Shown: piece by piece, positions 56,832-64,000 of the stretch | Layout: each line of letters starts with the position of its first letter | Position numbering within the stretch: position 1 is the stretch's first letter | DNA from: Bacillus dicomae | GTDB taxonomy: Bacteria > Bacillota > Bacilli > Bacillales > Bacillaceae_G | DNA length: 64,000 nucleotides | Direction of reading: 5' to 3' | NCBI RefSeq assembly: GCF_006494425.1 | Contig: NZ_VHIV01000005.1 | Coordinates: forward strand, 1-64,000 | Program-made: the position numbers and the translations under genes | The notes under the pieces: generated by a model | The model's database searches: none | The model's input: only the letters and a program-made list of their open reading frames with translations | Told to the model about the DNA's origin: nothing

Positions 56832-56981
56832 GACATCACCTCTTTTTTGTATTACAAATCGCTTCTGTATATATTGATTATATATTGTGCGGAATAAATT
56901 GGTAATGATTATTATAAAAATGTTAAAAAGTTTGAATATTTAGTTTTGGGTGAAGGGAAAATGTGATAAACTGTAAAAAAT

Positions 56982-57213
56982 AAAGAAAAGCGATGAAAGA
57001 GAAGAGTACATATTCGAAACTTTTCAGAGAGCTGATATGTGGTGGAAATCAGTAAGGGATGAATATGGAATGGGCTCTGGAGCTTCTAACTGAAATGAGT
57101 AAGTAAAGACGGTTGCTTCACGTTAAGAAGTTGAAGTGAGCTATTCATTATAGCTAATTAAGGTGGTACCGCGGGAGTCTCTCGTCCTTTTTTAAGGATG
57201 AGGGGCTCTTTTT
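56982..57213 (+). promoter_or_regulatory. T-box leader (tryptophan) of trpS
   Basis: Stem I begins near GCGATGAAAGAGAAGAGTA and contains the AGAGAGCTGATATGTGGTGG loop elements. The specifier is read as GAA-TGG-GCTCTGGAGC, codon TGG (Trp) at 57071-57073. The T-box AATTAAGGTGGTACCGCG is at about 57159-57176, and the terminator stem GTCTCTCGTCCTT / AAGGATGAGGGGCTC with T-run follows. Uncharged tRNA-Trp would stabilise the antiterminator. Confidence 0.9.
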
Positions 57214-57368
57214 ATCCCGCTTTAATGGGCAGTAAGACCCCCACCTCAAAATTCAGCGCAAGCAAAGAAGTTAGGTGAGGGATCAACTGCCCATAAAAGT
57301 CCGATTGGTGAGGGCTAATAATCAGTGGGGGATGAAGAAAACCCCCACTGATTAAAGTTTCACTTTAT
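57211..57368 (+). repeat. bcr1-type repeat element, copy B, inserted between T-box and trpS
   Basis: About 150 bp flanked by TTTAT on both sides (57211-57215 and 57364-57368), the bcr1 target-site duplication. Roughly 95% identical to copy A. The left TTTAT is the T-run of the T-box terminator, and the right end lies 21 bp before the trpS start. Confidence 0.92.
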
Positions 57369-57389
57369 TTTGAGAAAGGAGGAGTTAGG

Positions 57390-58388
57390 ATGGATGGAAA
57401 AATAATGTTAACAGGAATTAAGCCGACAGGTTATCCGCATTTAGGAAATTATATTGGTGCGATTAAACCTGCGTTGCAAATGTCAAAGAAGAATGAAGGA
57501 AAAGCATTGTATTTTATAGCGGATTACCATGCGTTAAATGCTGTGCATAATCCGAGCCAGTTTAGTAGCTACACGAAAGAGGTAGCAGCTACTTGGTTAT
57601 CACTTGGGCTTAGTGAAGACGTTATTTTTTACCGACAAACAGAAGTGCCAGAGATTCTAGAATTAGCTTGGATATTAGCTTGCCTAACTCCGAAAGGACT
57701 TATGAACCGTGCCCATGCGTATAAAGCGAAGGTAGAGCAAAATAAAGAGGCGGGTTTAGAGGTAGATGCTGGAGTGAATATGGGATTATATACGTATCCG
57801 ATTTTAATGGCAGCGGACATATTACTATTTCAAGCTACGCATGTACCTGTCGGAAAAGATCAAATTCAGCATATTGAAATCGCGCGTGATATTGCGACGT
57901 ATTTTAATCATACTTTCGGTACGACATTTATACTTCCGGAGTATGTCATACAAGAAGAGGGTGCAATATTACCAGGGCTTGATGGAAGAAAGATGAGTAA
58001 AAGCTATGGGAATGTGATCCCATTATTTGCAGAGCAAGAAAAACTACGAAAGTTAATATTTAAAATCAAAACAGATTCTTCACTTCCAAATGAACCGAAA
58101 GAACTAGAAACGTTATATACAATATATAAAGAATTTGCTACAGAGGATGAAATACAGTCTATGCGTGAAAAATATGAGACTGGAATCGGATGGGGCGATG
58201 TGAAAAAAGAGTTGTTTCGCGTTGTAGACCGTGAGTTAGCTGCACCTCGGGAGAAATACACAATGTATATGCAGGAGCCAAATTTATTATATGAAGCGTT
58301 AGAAAAAGGTGCTAAGCAGGCAAGAGAAATCGCGAAGGTAAATTTAGTGGAAATTAAAAAACGGATTGGATTTGAAGGGGGACGTTAA
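57390..58388 (+). CDS. trpS: Tryptophanyl-tRNA synthetase, divergent second type
   Basis: 332 residues, ribosome binding site AAAGGAGGAGTTAGG. It charges tRNA-Trp. Class I signatures: TGIKPTGYPHLGNYIGA with H17-L-G-N20, and K201-M-S-K-S205. The usual Bacillus TrpRS begins SGIQPSG.VTLGNYIGA and differs throughout; this protein (AHAYKAKVEQNKEAGLEVDAGV region) looks like the proteobacterial-type branch. So it is probably an extra TrpRS besides the housekeeping one. The T-box with a Trp codon shows induction by tryptophan-tRNA shortage. Second TrpRS forms can resist TrpRS-targeting antibiotics; that role is inferred. Confidence 0.93.
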   Translation: MDGKIMLTGIKPTGYPHLGNYIGAIKPALQMSKKNEGKALYFIADYHALNAVHNPSQFSSYTKEVAATWLSLGLSEDVIFYRQTEVPEILELAWILACLTPKGLMNRAHAYKAKVEQNKEAGLEVDAGVNMGLYTYPILMAADILLFQATHVPVGKDQIQHIEIARDIATYFNHTFGTTFILPEYVIQEEGAILPGLDGRKMSKSYGNVIPLFAEQEKLRKLIFKIKTDSSLPNEPKELETLYTIYKEFATEDEIQSMREKYETGIGWGDVKKELFRVVDRELAAPREKYTMYMQEPNLLYEALEKGAKQAREIAKVNLVEIKKRIGFEGGR

Positions 58389-58464
58389 GCGTTCCCTTAT
58401 TTTTTTACCAAAAAACCGAACGAAATTTCAATTTGTTACCAATATAGAGTGAGGAGGGATAAAA

Positions 58465-58614
58465 ATGGTTACAATTCTCGAATTAAAAATGTTGCTCGTT
58501 CAAATAGGAACAGAAATTGTACCACCTAGTAATCTAAAAGAAAAAATTTTAATTCAAGTTAATCTAATGGAGGAAATAACATTTAATCATGTTGAGGTGA
58601 ATAAAGATGAGTGA
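58465..58614 (+). CDS. 49-residue protein coupled to an ABC exporter
   Basis: ATG at 58465 after GTGAGGAGGGATAAAA, a very strong site. The product (MVTILELKMLLVQIGTEIVP, then PPSNLKEKILIQVNLMEE) has no signal peptide, no Cys and no GG cleavage site. Its end overlaps the ATPase gene by 8 bp, so translation is coupled. It may be a regulatory leader or a small subunit; a bacteriocin precursor is unlikely. Not recognised. Confidence 0.55.
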   Translation: MVTILELKMLLVQIGTEIVPPSNLKEKILIQVNLMEEITFNHVEVNKDE

Positions 58615-59365
58615 AATTGTGTTAGCGGTTCAAGATTTAAGTAAAACATATGAGAGTGTAGATACAAATGTTAGGGCGTTACAAAATGTGAATTTGGAGT
58701 TAAATAAAGGAGAACTCCTTGCCATAATGGGAACGAGTGGATCTGGAAAGAGTACATTACTAAATATTCTTGGTGCTCTAGATAAGCCTGATGAGGGGGT
58801 TATCTATGTAAATGGTGAAGTGCCTACAAATATGTTCGTTGAACCATATGCGACGGAGTACAGGCGGGATAACATAGGATTTATTTTTCAGTCATTCCAT
58901 TTATTAAAGGATTTATCTGTAGAAGAAAATATTGCGTTACCTCTCATATTATCAGCTGATTCACAAGAGGAGATACGAGAAAAAACCAATTACATATTAG
59001 ATGTTCTTGGTTTAGTTAATTGGAGAAATCATCGACCAGTTCAGCTTTCTGGGGGACAACAACAACGTGTTGCAATTGGTAGGGCGTTAATAACATCTCC
59101 TCCCATTATTCTTGCAGATGAACCTACTGGAAATTTAGATTTCAATACGTCTAATGATATTTTACGAGTATTAGTCGATATGAAACAAAAATTTAATCAA
59201 AGTATGATTCTTGTCACTCATGACCCCCACATTGCTACGTATGCAGATCGGGTTCTCTTCTTTCATAATGGAGAAGTTGTTGATGATTATACATGTTCTC
59301 ATGGAGTAAATGATATGAATATTATTTTAGATAAATTCAAAAAATTAATGGAGAAATCAAAATGA
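58607..59365 (+). CDS. ABC transporter ATP-binding protein (MacB/LolD type)
   Basis: 252 residues. Walker [10 protein letters not shown] at residues 42-50, Q-loop FQSFHLL, signature LSGGQQQR, Walker [13 protein letters not shown] and the H-loop VTHD. The type V/MacB-LolD branch couples ATP hydrolysis to a mechanotransmitter permease rather than a channel. It overlaps the small ORF before it by 8 bp and the permease after it by 4 bp. Confidence 0.95.
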   Translation: MSEIVLAVQDLSKTYESVDTNVRALQNVNLELNKGELLAIMGTSGSGKSTLLNILGALDKPDEGVIYVNGEVPTNMFVEPYATEYRRDNIGFIFQSFHLLKDLSVEENIALPLILSADSQEEIREKTNYILDVLGLVNWRNHRPVQLSGGQQQRVAIGRALITSPPIILADEPTGNLDFNTSNDILRVLVDMKQKFNQSMILVTHDPHIATYADRVLFFHNGEVVDDYTCSHGVNDMNIILDKFKKLMEKSK

Positions 59366-61851
59366 TAAAATCAGTAAGAGGATTAAGTTTACGCTTTTTT
59401 AAGACGAATAAATTCACTGCTATTTCCTCTATCGTTAGCGTTATGTTGGCCGTTTCTCTAATTGTTACGATGATTGTATTTTCGAGTCATGCGAAGCAAT
59501 CTGTTATAAATGAAGTTAAAAGTTTATATGGAGATATGGATTTATCTGTTGGATATAACCCTGATCAAAATAAAGTGATCGATAAATCTTTATTACAAAA
59601 TATTCAGGAACAAGAAAACATTGAATACATGTCAAAAGTATTAGTAAATCATTTGCAAGTGAATAAATTGAATACAGCTATTTATACAGTAGGAGTTCAA
59701 AATGATTCGTTATCTAAAAGTCGATATCACTTCTCTAAAAATCTATCAAATGAAGAAGTAACATTAAATCATGGATTAGCGGAAACTTTACAAGTAAAAG
59801 TTGGGGAAAAGATTGAAATAGAAAATAAATCATATGTTGTAAAAGAAGTGTTGTCTGATATAGAAGCTGGAGGTTCAGCTCCAGATATACTCATTTTATC
59901 GGAAGGTGCGGTGAAACAGCACGTATATGAAAAAACGGGTAAATACAATGAAGCTACTTATGTGTTGATAAAAGCAAAAGCGAATTCGGATGTACTAGCT
60001 TTGTCTAATCAAATTCATAAAATAGACAAAGAATTAAGAATTGATATTGCGGAGGAAGACGAGTTTTTAAAAAGTAACTTAGCGTCATTACATATTTTTA
60101 TAGTTATTTTATCTGTATTAATACTTATTATTACTTCGTTATTATTGATGTCTAATTTTGAAGTGTTTTTATATAAATATAAAAGTCAATTTGCTATTAT
60201 GCGATCAATGGGAGCCACAACGAAACAAATGTTTACAGTTATATCCATTCAATGTAGTGTAATCAATTTCTTTGGTGGAATATTAGGTTTGTTACTAGCT
60301 GTAATAAGTAACCGTTTTTTACAAAGTTGGCTAGAGCATTTATTTACTTTTCAAATTAATTCAATGAATTTTGACTATAAAATAGCAATTGTAACAGTAA
60401 TTTGCAGTATCTTTTTTATTGAACTGTTTATGTTATATCCGTCATACAGAAGTTCAAAAATATTGCCAGTAAAGCTTATGCGTGAGAATGAAGAATCCGA
60501 TTTTTCTAATAAAAAAACACGCAGTATTATGGGGAAATTCCTTTTAATTAGTAGTATATTTTTAACTGTTTTAGGTGGATTTGTAGCAAATACGGGAGAT
60601 ACGCAGGCAATAGTGATAGTAATAGGAGCTATATTTCTCGTTTTAGGAGTATATGTTTTATTTCCTATTTATCTTTCTTCGATATTAATAGTATGTCTAC
60701 CTATAATGAAAAAAATATTTGGAAGGAATACATTTGTTGCTATTAAAAATGTAATTCCGCAAGTAAGAAAAAATACATTTGTTATCTTAATGATAAGTAC
60801 AATGATGGTGATAGTCGTCTTCGGTTCCACTATATTTAAAACGATGCAAAAAAATAATGAAAGATATTTAAAACGAGAATTTCCAACACATATTGTTGTG
60901 GAAAATCGTTTGAATAATGATTCAACAATTTCCTCACCTCATATACAAAATATATGTAAAGAAATAAGTAGTGTAAAAGGAGCTAGTACAATTAGTACGA
61001 ACTCACTGGCAGAATTAAAGCAAGGTGAAACATATATTACTTTTGACTATAATTTAGGTGATCTGAAGGAAATGGAAAAGCAAGGATTACTGCCAGAAGT
61101 GCCTGCAAATTTGGAGAATAGTATAATTGTTACAGAAGAGTTAGCGGGGCGATATAAACTTCATGTAGGCGATATCGTTCAATTGGGTCTATTTTCAGAA
61201 CAGGAACAAAAAGTTAGACCGACTGGTAAGGTAGAAGTTGGATTAATTGTTAATGAGCTACCGAATTCTCCTTCGGTACTCATGGATTGGAGTAATGTAA
61301 CATATAAACAAGATTATACAGTTTTTGAGCGTGCATTTATTAGTTCAAATAATGAGAGAGAGACGTTGGAGCAATTAAAGAAAGTGAAAGGTCAATATCC
61401 ACAATTAAAAATAAGTAGTTATACTCAATCGTTAAAACAATCTAATTTAATGTTTCAGCAAAGGTGGTCCATTTTTATCGTTGTTATTGTAGTAATTTTG
61501 TTTAGTGTAACATTAGGGGTATGTAATACACTTATAAATAATATTCAATCTAAAAGAAAAGAGTTTGCTATTTTACGAGCAATAACAGTTAAGAAAAAAG
61601 GGATTGTACAAATTATTTTGACGCAAGTTAATGTATATGTACTTATTGGAATCGTACTAGGGGCTGTTATAGGAGTATTATTAACCTATATGGTAAGTAT
61701 AATAGATCGTACACCTTTATTTTTTGATTTCAAACTTATCGTAACGGTAATAGCCGGGATGTTCGGAATAGTCCTTATTATTTTTATACCTTTTGCTAAT
61801 AGAATAGGGAAAAGGGACATTGTAGAAGAGTTAAATAAAGATAATAAATAA
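59362..61851 (+). CDS. FtsX-like ABC permease (829 residues, eight-to-ten helices)
   Basis: An N-terminal helix (about 18-40) and a first extracytoplasmic MacB-like domain (about 45-235), three helices (about 245-345), two more helices around 395-450, a second extracytoplasmic domain (about 490-690) and a final FtsX domain of three helices (about 700-820). The repeat of the FtsX unit is usual in large Gram-positive exporters that resist or sense peptides and antibiotics. No two-component system adjoins, unlike Bce-type modules. Substrate unknown. A terminator follows. Confidence 0.9.
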   Translation: MIKSVRGLSLRFFKTNKFTAISSIVSVMLAVSLIVTMIVFSSHAKQSVINEVKSLYGDMDLSVGYNPDQNKVIDKSLLQNIQEQENIEYMSKVLVNHLQVNKLNTAIYTVGVQNDSLSKSRYHFSKNLSNEEVTLNHGLAETLQVKVGEKIEIENKSYVVKEVLSDIEAGGSAPDILILSEGAVKQHVYEKTGKYNEATYVLIKAKANSDVLALSNQIHKIDKELRIDIAEEDEFLKSNLASLHIFIVILSVLILIITSLLLMSNFEVFLYKYKSQFAIMRSMGATTKQMFTVISIQCSVINFFGGILGLLLAVISNRFLQSWLEHLFTFQINSMNFDYKIAIVTVICSIFFIELFMLYPSYRSSKILPVKLMRENEESDFSNKKTRSIMGKFLLISSIFLTVLGGFVANTGDTQAIVIVIGAIFLVLGVYVLFPIYLSSILIVCLPIMKKIFGRNTFVAIKNVIPQVRKNTFVILMISTMMVIVVFGSTIFKTMQKNNERYLKREFPTHIVVENRLNNDSTISSPHIQNICKEISSVKGASTISTNSLAELKQGETYITFDYNLGDLKEMEKQGLLPEVPANLENSIIVTEELAGRYKLHVGDIVQLGLFSEQEQKVRPTGKVEVGLIVNELPNSPSVLMDWSNVTYKQDYTVFERAFISSNNERETLEQLKKVKGQYPQLKISSYTQSLKQSNLMFQQRWSIFIVVIVVILFSVTLGVCNTLINNIQSKRKEFAILRAITVKKKGIVQIILTQVNVYVLIGIVLGAVIGVLLTYMVSIIDRTPLFFDFKLIVTVIAGMFGIVLIIFIPFANRIGKRDIVEELNKDNK

Positions 61852-61854
61852 AAG

Positions 61855-61905
61855 AGGTTAACCCAAGTAGCTATTCATCTACTTTTGGGTCAATCTCTTT
61901 TTTAT
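61855..61905 (+). terminator. Rho-independent terminator of the ABC operon
   Basis: AAGAGGTTAACCCAAGTAG ... CTACTTTTGGGTCAATCTCTT followed by TTTT. Confidence 0.8.
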
Positions 61906-62030
61906 TAACAATTGATTTCCATATTGGTGTGCTCATTCATAAATGCATAGTGCATTATATTAGTTAAATGCCACCGAGTAATATCATTAGGTGAAGTAAG
62001 GAGTTCACATTTCTTTTTGAAACTTTTTAG

Positions 62031-62059
62031 TTGTATATGTTAAAAAGTATGCTACTATA
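62031..62059 (+). promoter_or_regulatory. Promoter of the maltose O-acetyltransferase gene
   Basis: TTGTAT, 17-bp spacer, TACTAT; the first ROK operator starts 5 bp after the -10 box. Confidence 0.65.
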
Positions 62060-62063
62060 GGGA

Positions 62064-62091
62064 TACTTATTAAACATGTTTAATAAGTATA
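62064..62091. promoter_or_regulatory. ROK-type operator 1
   Basis: A 28-bp perfect palindrome with half site ACTTATTAAACA, overlapping the start point of the acetyltransferase gene. Confidence 0.75.
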
Positions 62092-62101
62092 ATTAAAGAA
62101 A

Positions 62102-62125
62102 CTTATTAAAGGTGTTTAATAAGTG
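62102..62125. promoter_or_regulatory. ROK-type operator 2
   Basis: ACTTATTAAAGG-TGTTTAATAAGT, 24 bp with two central mismatches; centre 36 bp from operator 1. Confidence 0.7.
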
Positions 62126-62156
62126 GGGTTCATTCGATAACGAAGGGGATGATTCT

Positions 62157-62720
62157 ATGAAAACAGAAAAAGAAAAGATGTTAGCGGGAGAAATGTATAT
62201 CGCGGATGACGAAGAATTAGTGGCTGATAGGGTGGAGGCAAAACGTTTAACACGCCTTTATAACGAGGCGATGGAGACAGGAGATGAGAGGCGTTTTACG
62301 TTATTAAATCAGCTTTTAGGTTCTTCAGCTGATGGGAAAGCCCAAATTAATCCTGATTTTCGTTGTGATTACGGCTACAATATCCATGTTGGAAAGAGCT
62401 TTTTCGCAAATTTCAATTGTGTGATTTTAGACGTTTGTGAAGTTCGAATCGGTGATAATTGTATGTTTGCACCTGGTGTTCACATTTATACTGCTACGCA
62501 TCCTTTACACCCAGTAGAGCGGAATTCTGGCAAAGAATATGGGAAGCCTGTAAAGATTGGTAACAATGTTTGGGTTGGCGGGGGAGCTATTATTAACCCT
62601 GGTGTTTCAATTGGAGACAATGCTGTAATTGCTTCAGGAGCAGTTGTGACAAAAGATGTACCTAATAATGTAGTTGTTGGTGGTAATCCAGCTAAGGTTA
62701 TTAAAACGATAGACTTATAG
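62157..62720 (+). CDS. maa: Maltose O-acetyltransferase
   Basis: 187 residues from the ATG at 62157 (CGAAGGGGATGATTC before); a longer frame begins inside operator 2. N-terminal Mac domain ([20 protein letters not shown]), then the left-handed beta-helix of hexapeptide repeats ([40 protein letters not shown]) with the catalytic His in [10 protein letters not shown]. It acetylates maltose or other sugars from acetyl-CoA in the cytoplasm. Two of the three ROK operators lie in its promoter, so it is probably sugar-induced. Confidence 0.92.
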   Translation: MKTEKEKMLAGEMYIADDEELVADRVEAKRLTRLYNEAMETGDERRFTLLNQLLGSSADGKAQINPDFRCDYGYNIHVGKSFFANFNCVILDVCEVRIGDNCMFAPGVHIYTATHPLHPVERNSGKEYGKPVKIGNNVWVGGGAIINPGVSIGDNAVIASGAVVTKDVPNNVVVGGNPAKVIKTIDL

Positions 62721-62802
62721 AAATCGTTTTTTATGAGTGCATGAATAAACTGATGTCGTATCGTATAGAAAATGTGAAAGGTGTTTCATATAAATAAAAA
62801 TA

Positions 62803-63006
62803 GTGTGGAAAACTGTACGAAGACATTACTTACTTCTTGAAACGCTCTTTTTCTTATTTGTTTTGCCGGTTTTCTCGTTTGCTGTAAGTTTCTATTATCG
62901 GTTATACAGCCTTTTTAGTCGGCTAGGTATACTAGGGGAATTATTCGGAATACGTAATACCTTGCTAGCTGTTTTATTATTTGTTCTCTTATCTGGAATT
63001 GTATGA
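62803..63006 (+). CDS. Small two-helix membrane protein, start uncertain
   Basis: 67 residues from a GTG. Two hydrophobic segments (about 9-30 and 50-66), basic N-terminus (MWKTVRRHYLLLE). No domain recognised. The only ribosome-binding-like sequence (AAAGGTG) is 19 bp upstream, further than usual, and no other start fits. It lies between maa and the ROK gene and may be a remnant. Confidence 0.4.
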   Translation: MWKTVRRHYLLLETLFFLFVLPVFSFAVSFYYRLYSLFSRLGILGELFGIRNTLLAVLLFVLLSGIV

Positions 63007-63056
63007 ATGCATGAAGCGAAACAGGGAGTGCATGCATCGGAAATATATCATCTTTA

Positions 63057-63118
63057 TTGCTTTAGAAAATGATGTATGATATATTGTCAACGCAACTTAT
63101 TAAAAACGTTTAATAAGT
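63057..63118 (+). promoter_or_regulatory. ROK gene promoter with ROK-type operator 3
   Basis: TTGCTT, 17-bp spacer, TATATT (63080-63085), followed at 63095-63118 by ACTTATTAAAAA-CGTTTAATAAGT, the same operator as at maa. This implies autoregulation. Confidence 0.65.
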
Positions 63119-63142
63119 ATGTTGATTAAGGTGGTGAGCGAT

Positions 63143-64000
63143 TTGAGTGAACAGTCTGTTACTCAAAAATCGATTAAAGAGACGATCCTTCGCGGCATTC
63201 GTACAGCTCTTCTAGAGCGAGGTAGTGCAACGAAAGTTGAGCTTAGTAATGCATTAGAAATTAGTTTTCCAACGATAAGTAAATTTATAGAAAATATGAA
63301 ACAAGACGGTGAAGTCACTTTAGTCGGTTTAGATGATTCAAGTGGCGGAAGAAGAGCGAAACGATATGCGTATAATCCAGAATATATGTTAGGCTTAGCG
63401 ATATTTTTAGAAAAAAATGAAACAAACTATACAATTTTTAACTGTTTAGGGGAAGTAAAAGAACAAGGGAGTACTTCAAGTATGTTAATTGATACGGGCG
63501 TAAATCTAATATCTAAACATATTGAACGTCTTATCGCTACATACTCGAAAATAAGCTCTATATCAATTGGTGTGCCTGGTTCGGTTGATAATGGTCGTAT
63601 TTTTTATATACCTGGTTATGAAAAGTTCCAAAATTTTGATTTGAAAAGTCATTTGGAGGATCTGTTTTCTATACCTGTAGTAATAGAAAACGATATGAAC
63701 GCCGCAGTGCTTGGTTATTATAAAAACACTGGAAACTATGACAATTCCTCTCTTGTATATTTGTATTCAGGTCAAAATGGCCCAGGTGCGGGGATTATGG
63801 TAAATGGAGATGTCGTACGAGGGAGTACATTTTTCTCAGGAGAGATATCTTTCGTTCCGCAATATGATAATAAAAATTTCTTACAAGCTTTGAGAAGTGA
63901 AGATTCGAATAATCCAGAGGAATATAATATAGATGCTATTACTCGTTTAATCGCTACATGTATAGCTATTATTAACCCTCATGCCTTTATCTTCTGTGAT
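63143..64000 (+). CDS. ROK-family transcriptional repressor (3' end outside window)
   Basis: 286 codons visible from the TTG at 63143 (AAGGTGGTGAGCG before), still open at the window end. A winged helix comes first (about residues 10-65; GSATKVELSNALEISFPTIS), then the ROK sugar-kinase fold. The ATP-phosphate loop DxGxT is degenerate (GLAIFLEKNETNY), so this is a XylR/NagC-type repressor, not a kinase. VIENDMNAAVLGYY and GPGAGIMVNGDVVRG are the conserved ROK segments. It shares operators with maa and probably represses it and itself until a sugar binds. Confidence 0.9.
   Translation, partial: MSEQSVTQKSIKETILRGIRTALLERGSATKVELSNALEISFPTISKFIENMKQDGEVTLVGLDDSSGGRRAKRYAYNPEYMLGLAIFLEKNETNYTIFNCLGEVKEQGSTSSMLIDTGVNLISKHIERLIATYSKISSISIGVPGSVDNGRIFYIPGYEKFQNFDLKSHLEDLFSIPVVIENDMNAAVLGYYKNTGNYDNSSLVYLYSGQNGPGAGIMVNGDVVRGSTFFSGEISFVPQYDNKNFLQALRSEDSNNPEEYNIDAITRLIATCIAIINPHAFIFCD

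Overview
The window is chromosomal DNA from a member of the Bacillus cereus group (B. cereus, B. thuringiensis or a close relative). The evidence is the AT-rich low-GC codon use, strong AGGAGG-type ribosome binding sites with frequent TTG and GTG starts, two perfect PlcR boxes, bcr1-type repeats (known only from this group), an enhancin-like (Bel-type) metalloprotease, a bacillolysin, and two collagen-like proteins with a BclA-like C-terminal domain.

Layout. 1-8.2 kb: end of an aldo/keto reductase, a MarR-regulator remnant between two operator palindromes, a BNR-repeat protein, a nitroreductase, a serine beta-lactamase-like hydrolase bracketed by imperfect inverted repeats, then an HxlR regulator divergent from a ribA-ribD-nucleotidase operon. 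8.6-15 kb: virulence-type genes, namely a chemotaxis receptor and an enhancin-like M60 peptidase, each with a perfect PlcR box, and a neutral protease. 15.4-22.5 kb: a bcr1 element and oxidoreductases (two SDR, two MDR, one luciferase-like monooxygenase), one pair under a MerR regulator with a perfect 20-bp operator. 22.6-33.3 kb: a nearly complete pentose phosphate and gluconate cluster (truncated zwf copy, zwf, tkt, gnd, tal, gntP, gntK, pgl). 33.4-36.1 kb: small or accessory genes and an EamA transporter with an erm-like translational attenuator. 36.1-41.8 kb: a CDP-sugar cassette (rfbF, rfbG, C-methyltransferase, epimerase/reductase) between two inverted paralogous glycosyltransferases. 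42-48.7 kb: MerR regulator, CNNM transporter, UPF0316 protein, lipoprotein, MFS transporter, CGNR zinc finger and methyltransferase. 48.9-54 kb: two tandem collagen-like genes of identical length. 54-56.8 kb: a c-di-AMP (ydaO-type) riboswitch ahead of a 47-residue protein, acetyltransferase, GlsB-like protein and AI-2E exporter. 57-58.4 kb: a T-box-controlled, non-standard tryptophanyl-tRNA synthetase with a bcr1 copy inserted between T-box terminator and gene. 58.4-61.9 kb: a small ORF coupled to a MacB/FtsX-type ABC exporter. 62-64 kb: maltose O-acetyltransferase and a ROK repressor (cut by the window end) sharing three matching operators.

How genes work together: zwf, pgl, gnd, tkt and tal cover oxidative and non-oxidative pentose phosphate steps, and gntP and gntK feed gluconate in at 6-phosphogluconate. 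RfbF and RfbG make CDP-4-keto-6-deoxyglucose for the adjacent C-methyltransferase and reductase. RibA and RibD would make a ribitylamino-pyrimidine phosphate that the nucleotidase-like protein could dephosphorylate, but no later riboflavin genes follow. The most noteworthy signals are the attenuator before the EamA transporter, the c-di-AMP riboswitch whose only visible target is a tiny gene, the partial second riboflavin operon under HxlR, and the T-box/bcr1/trpS arrangement.
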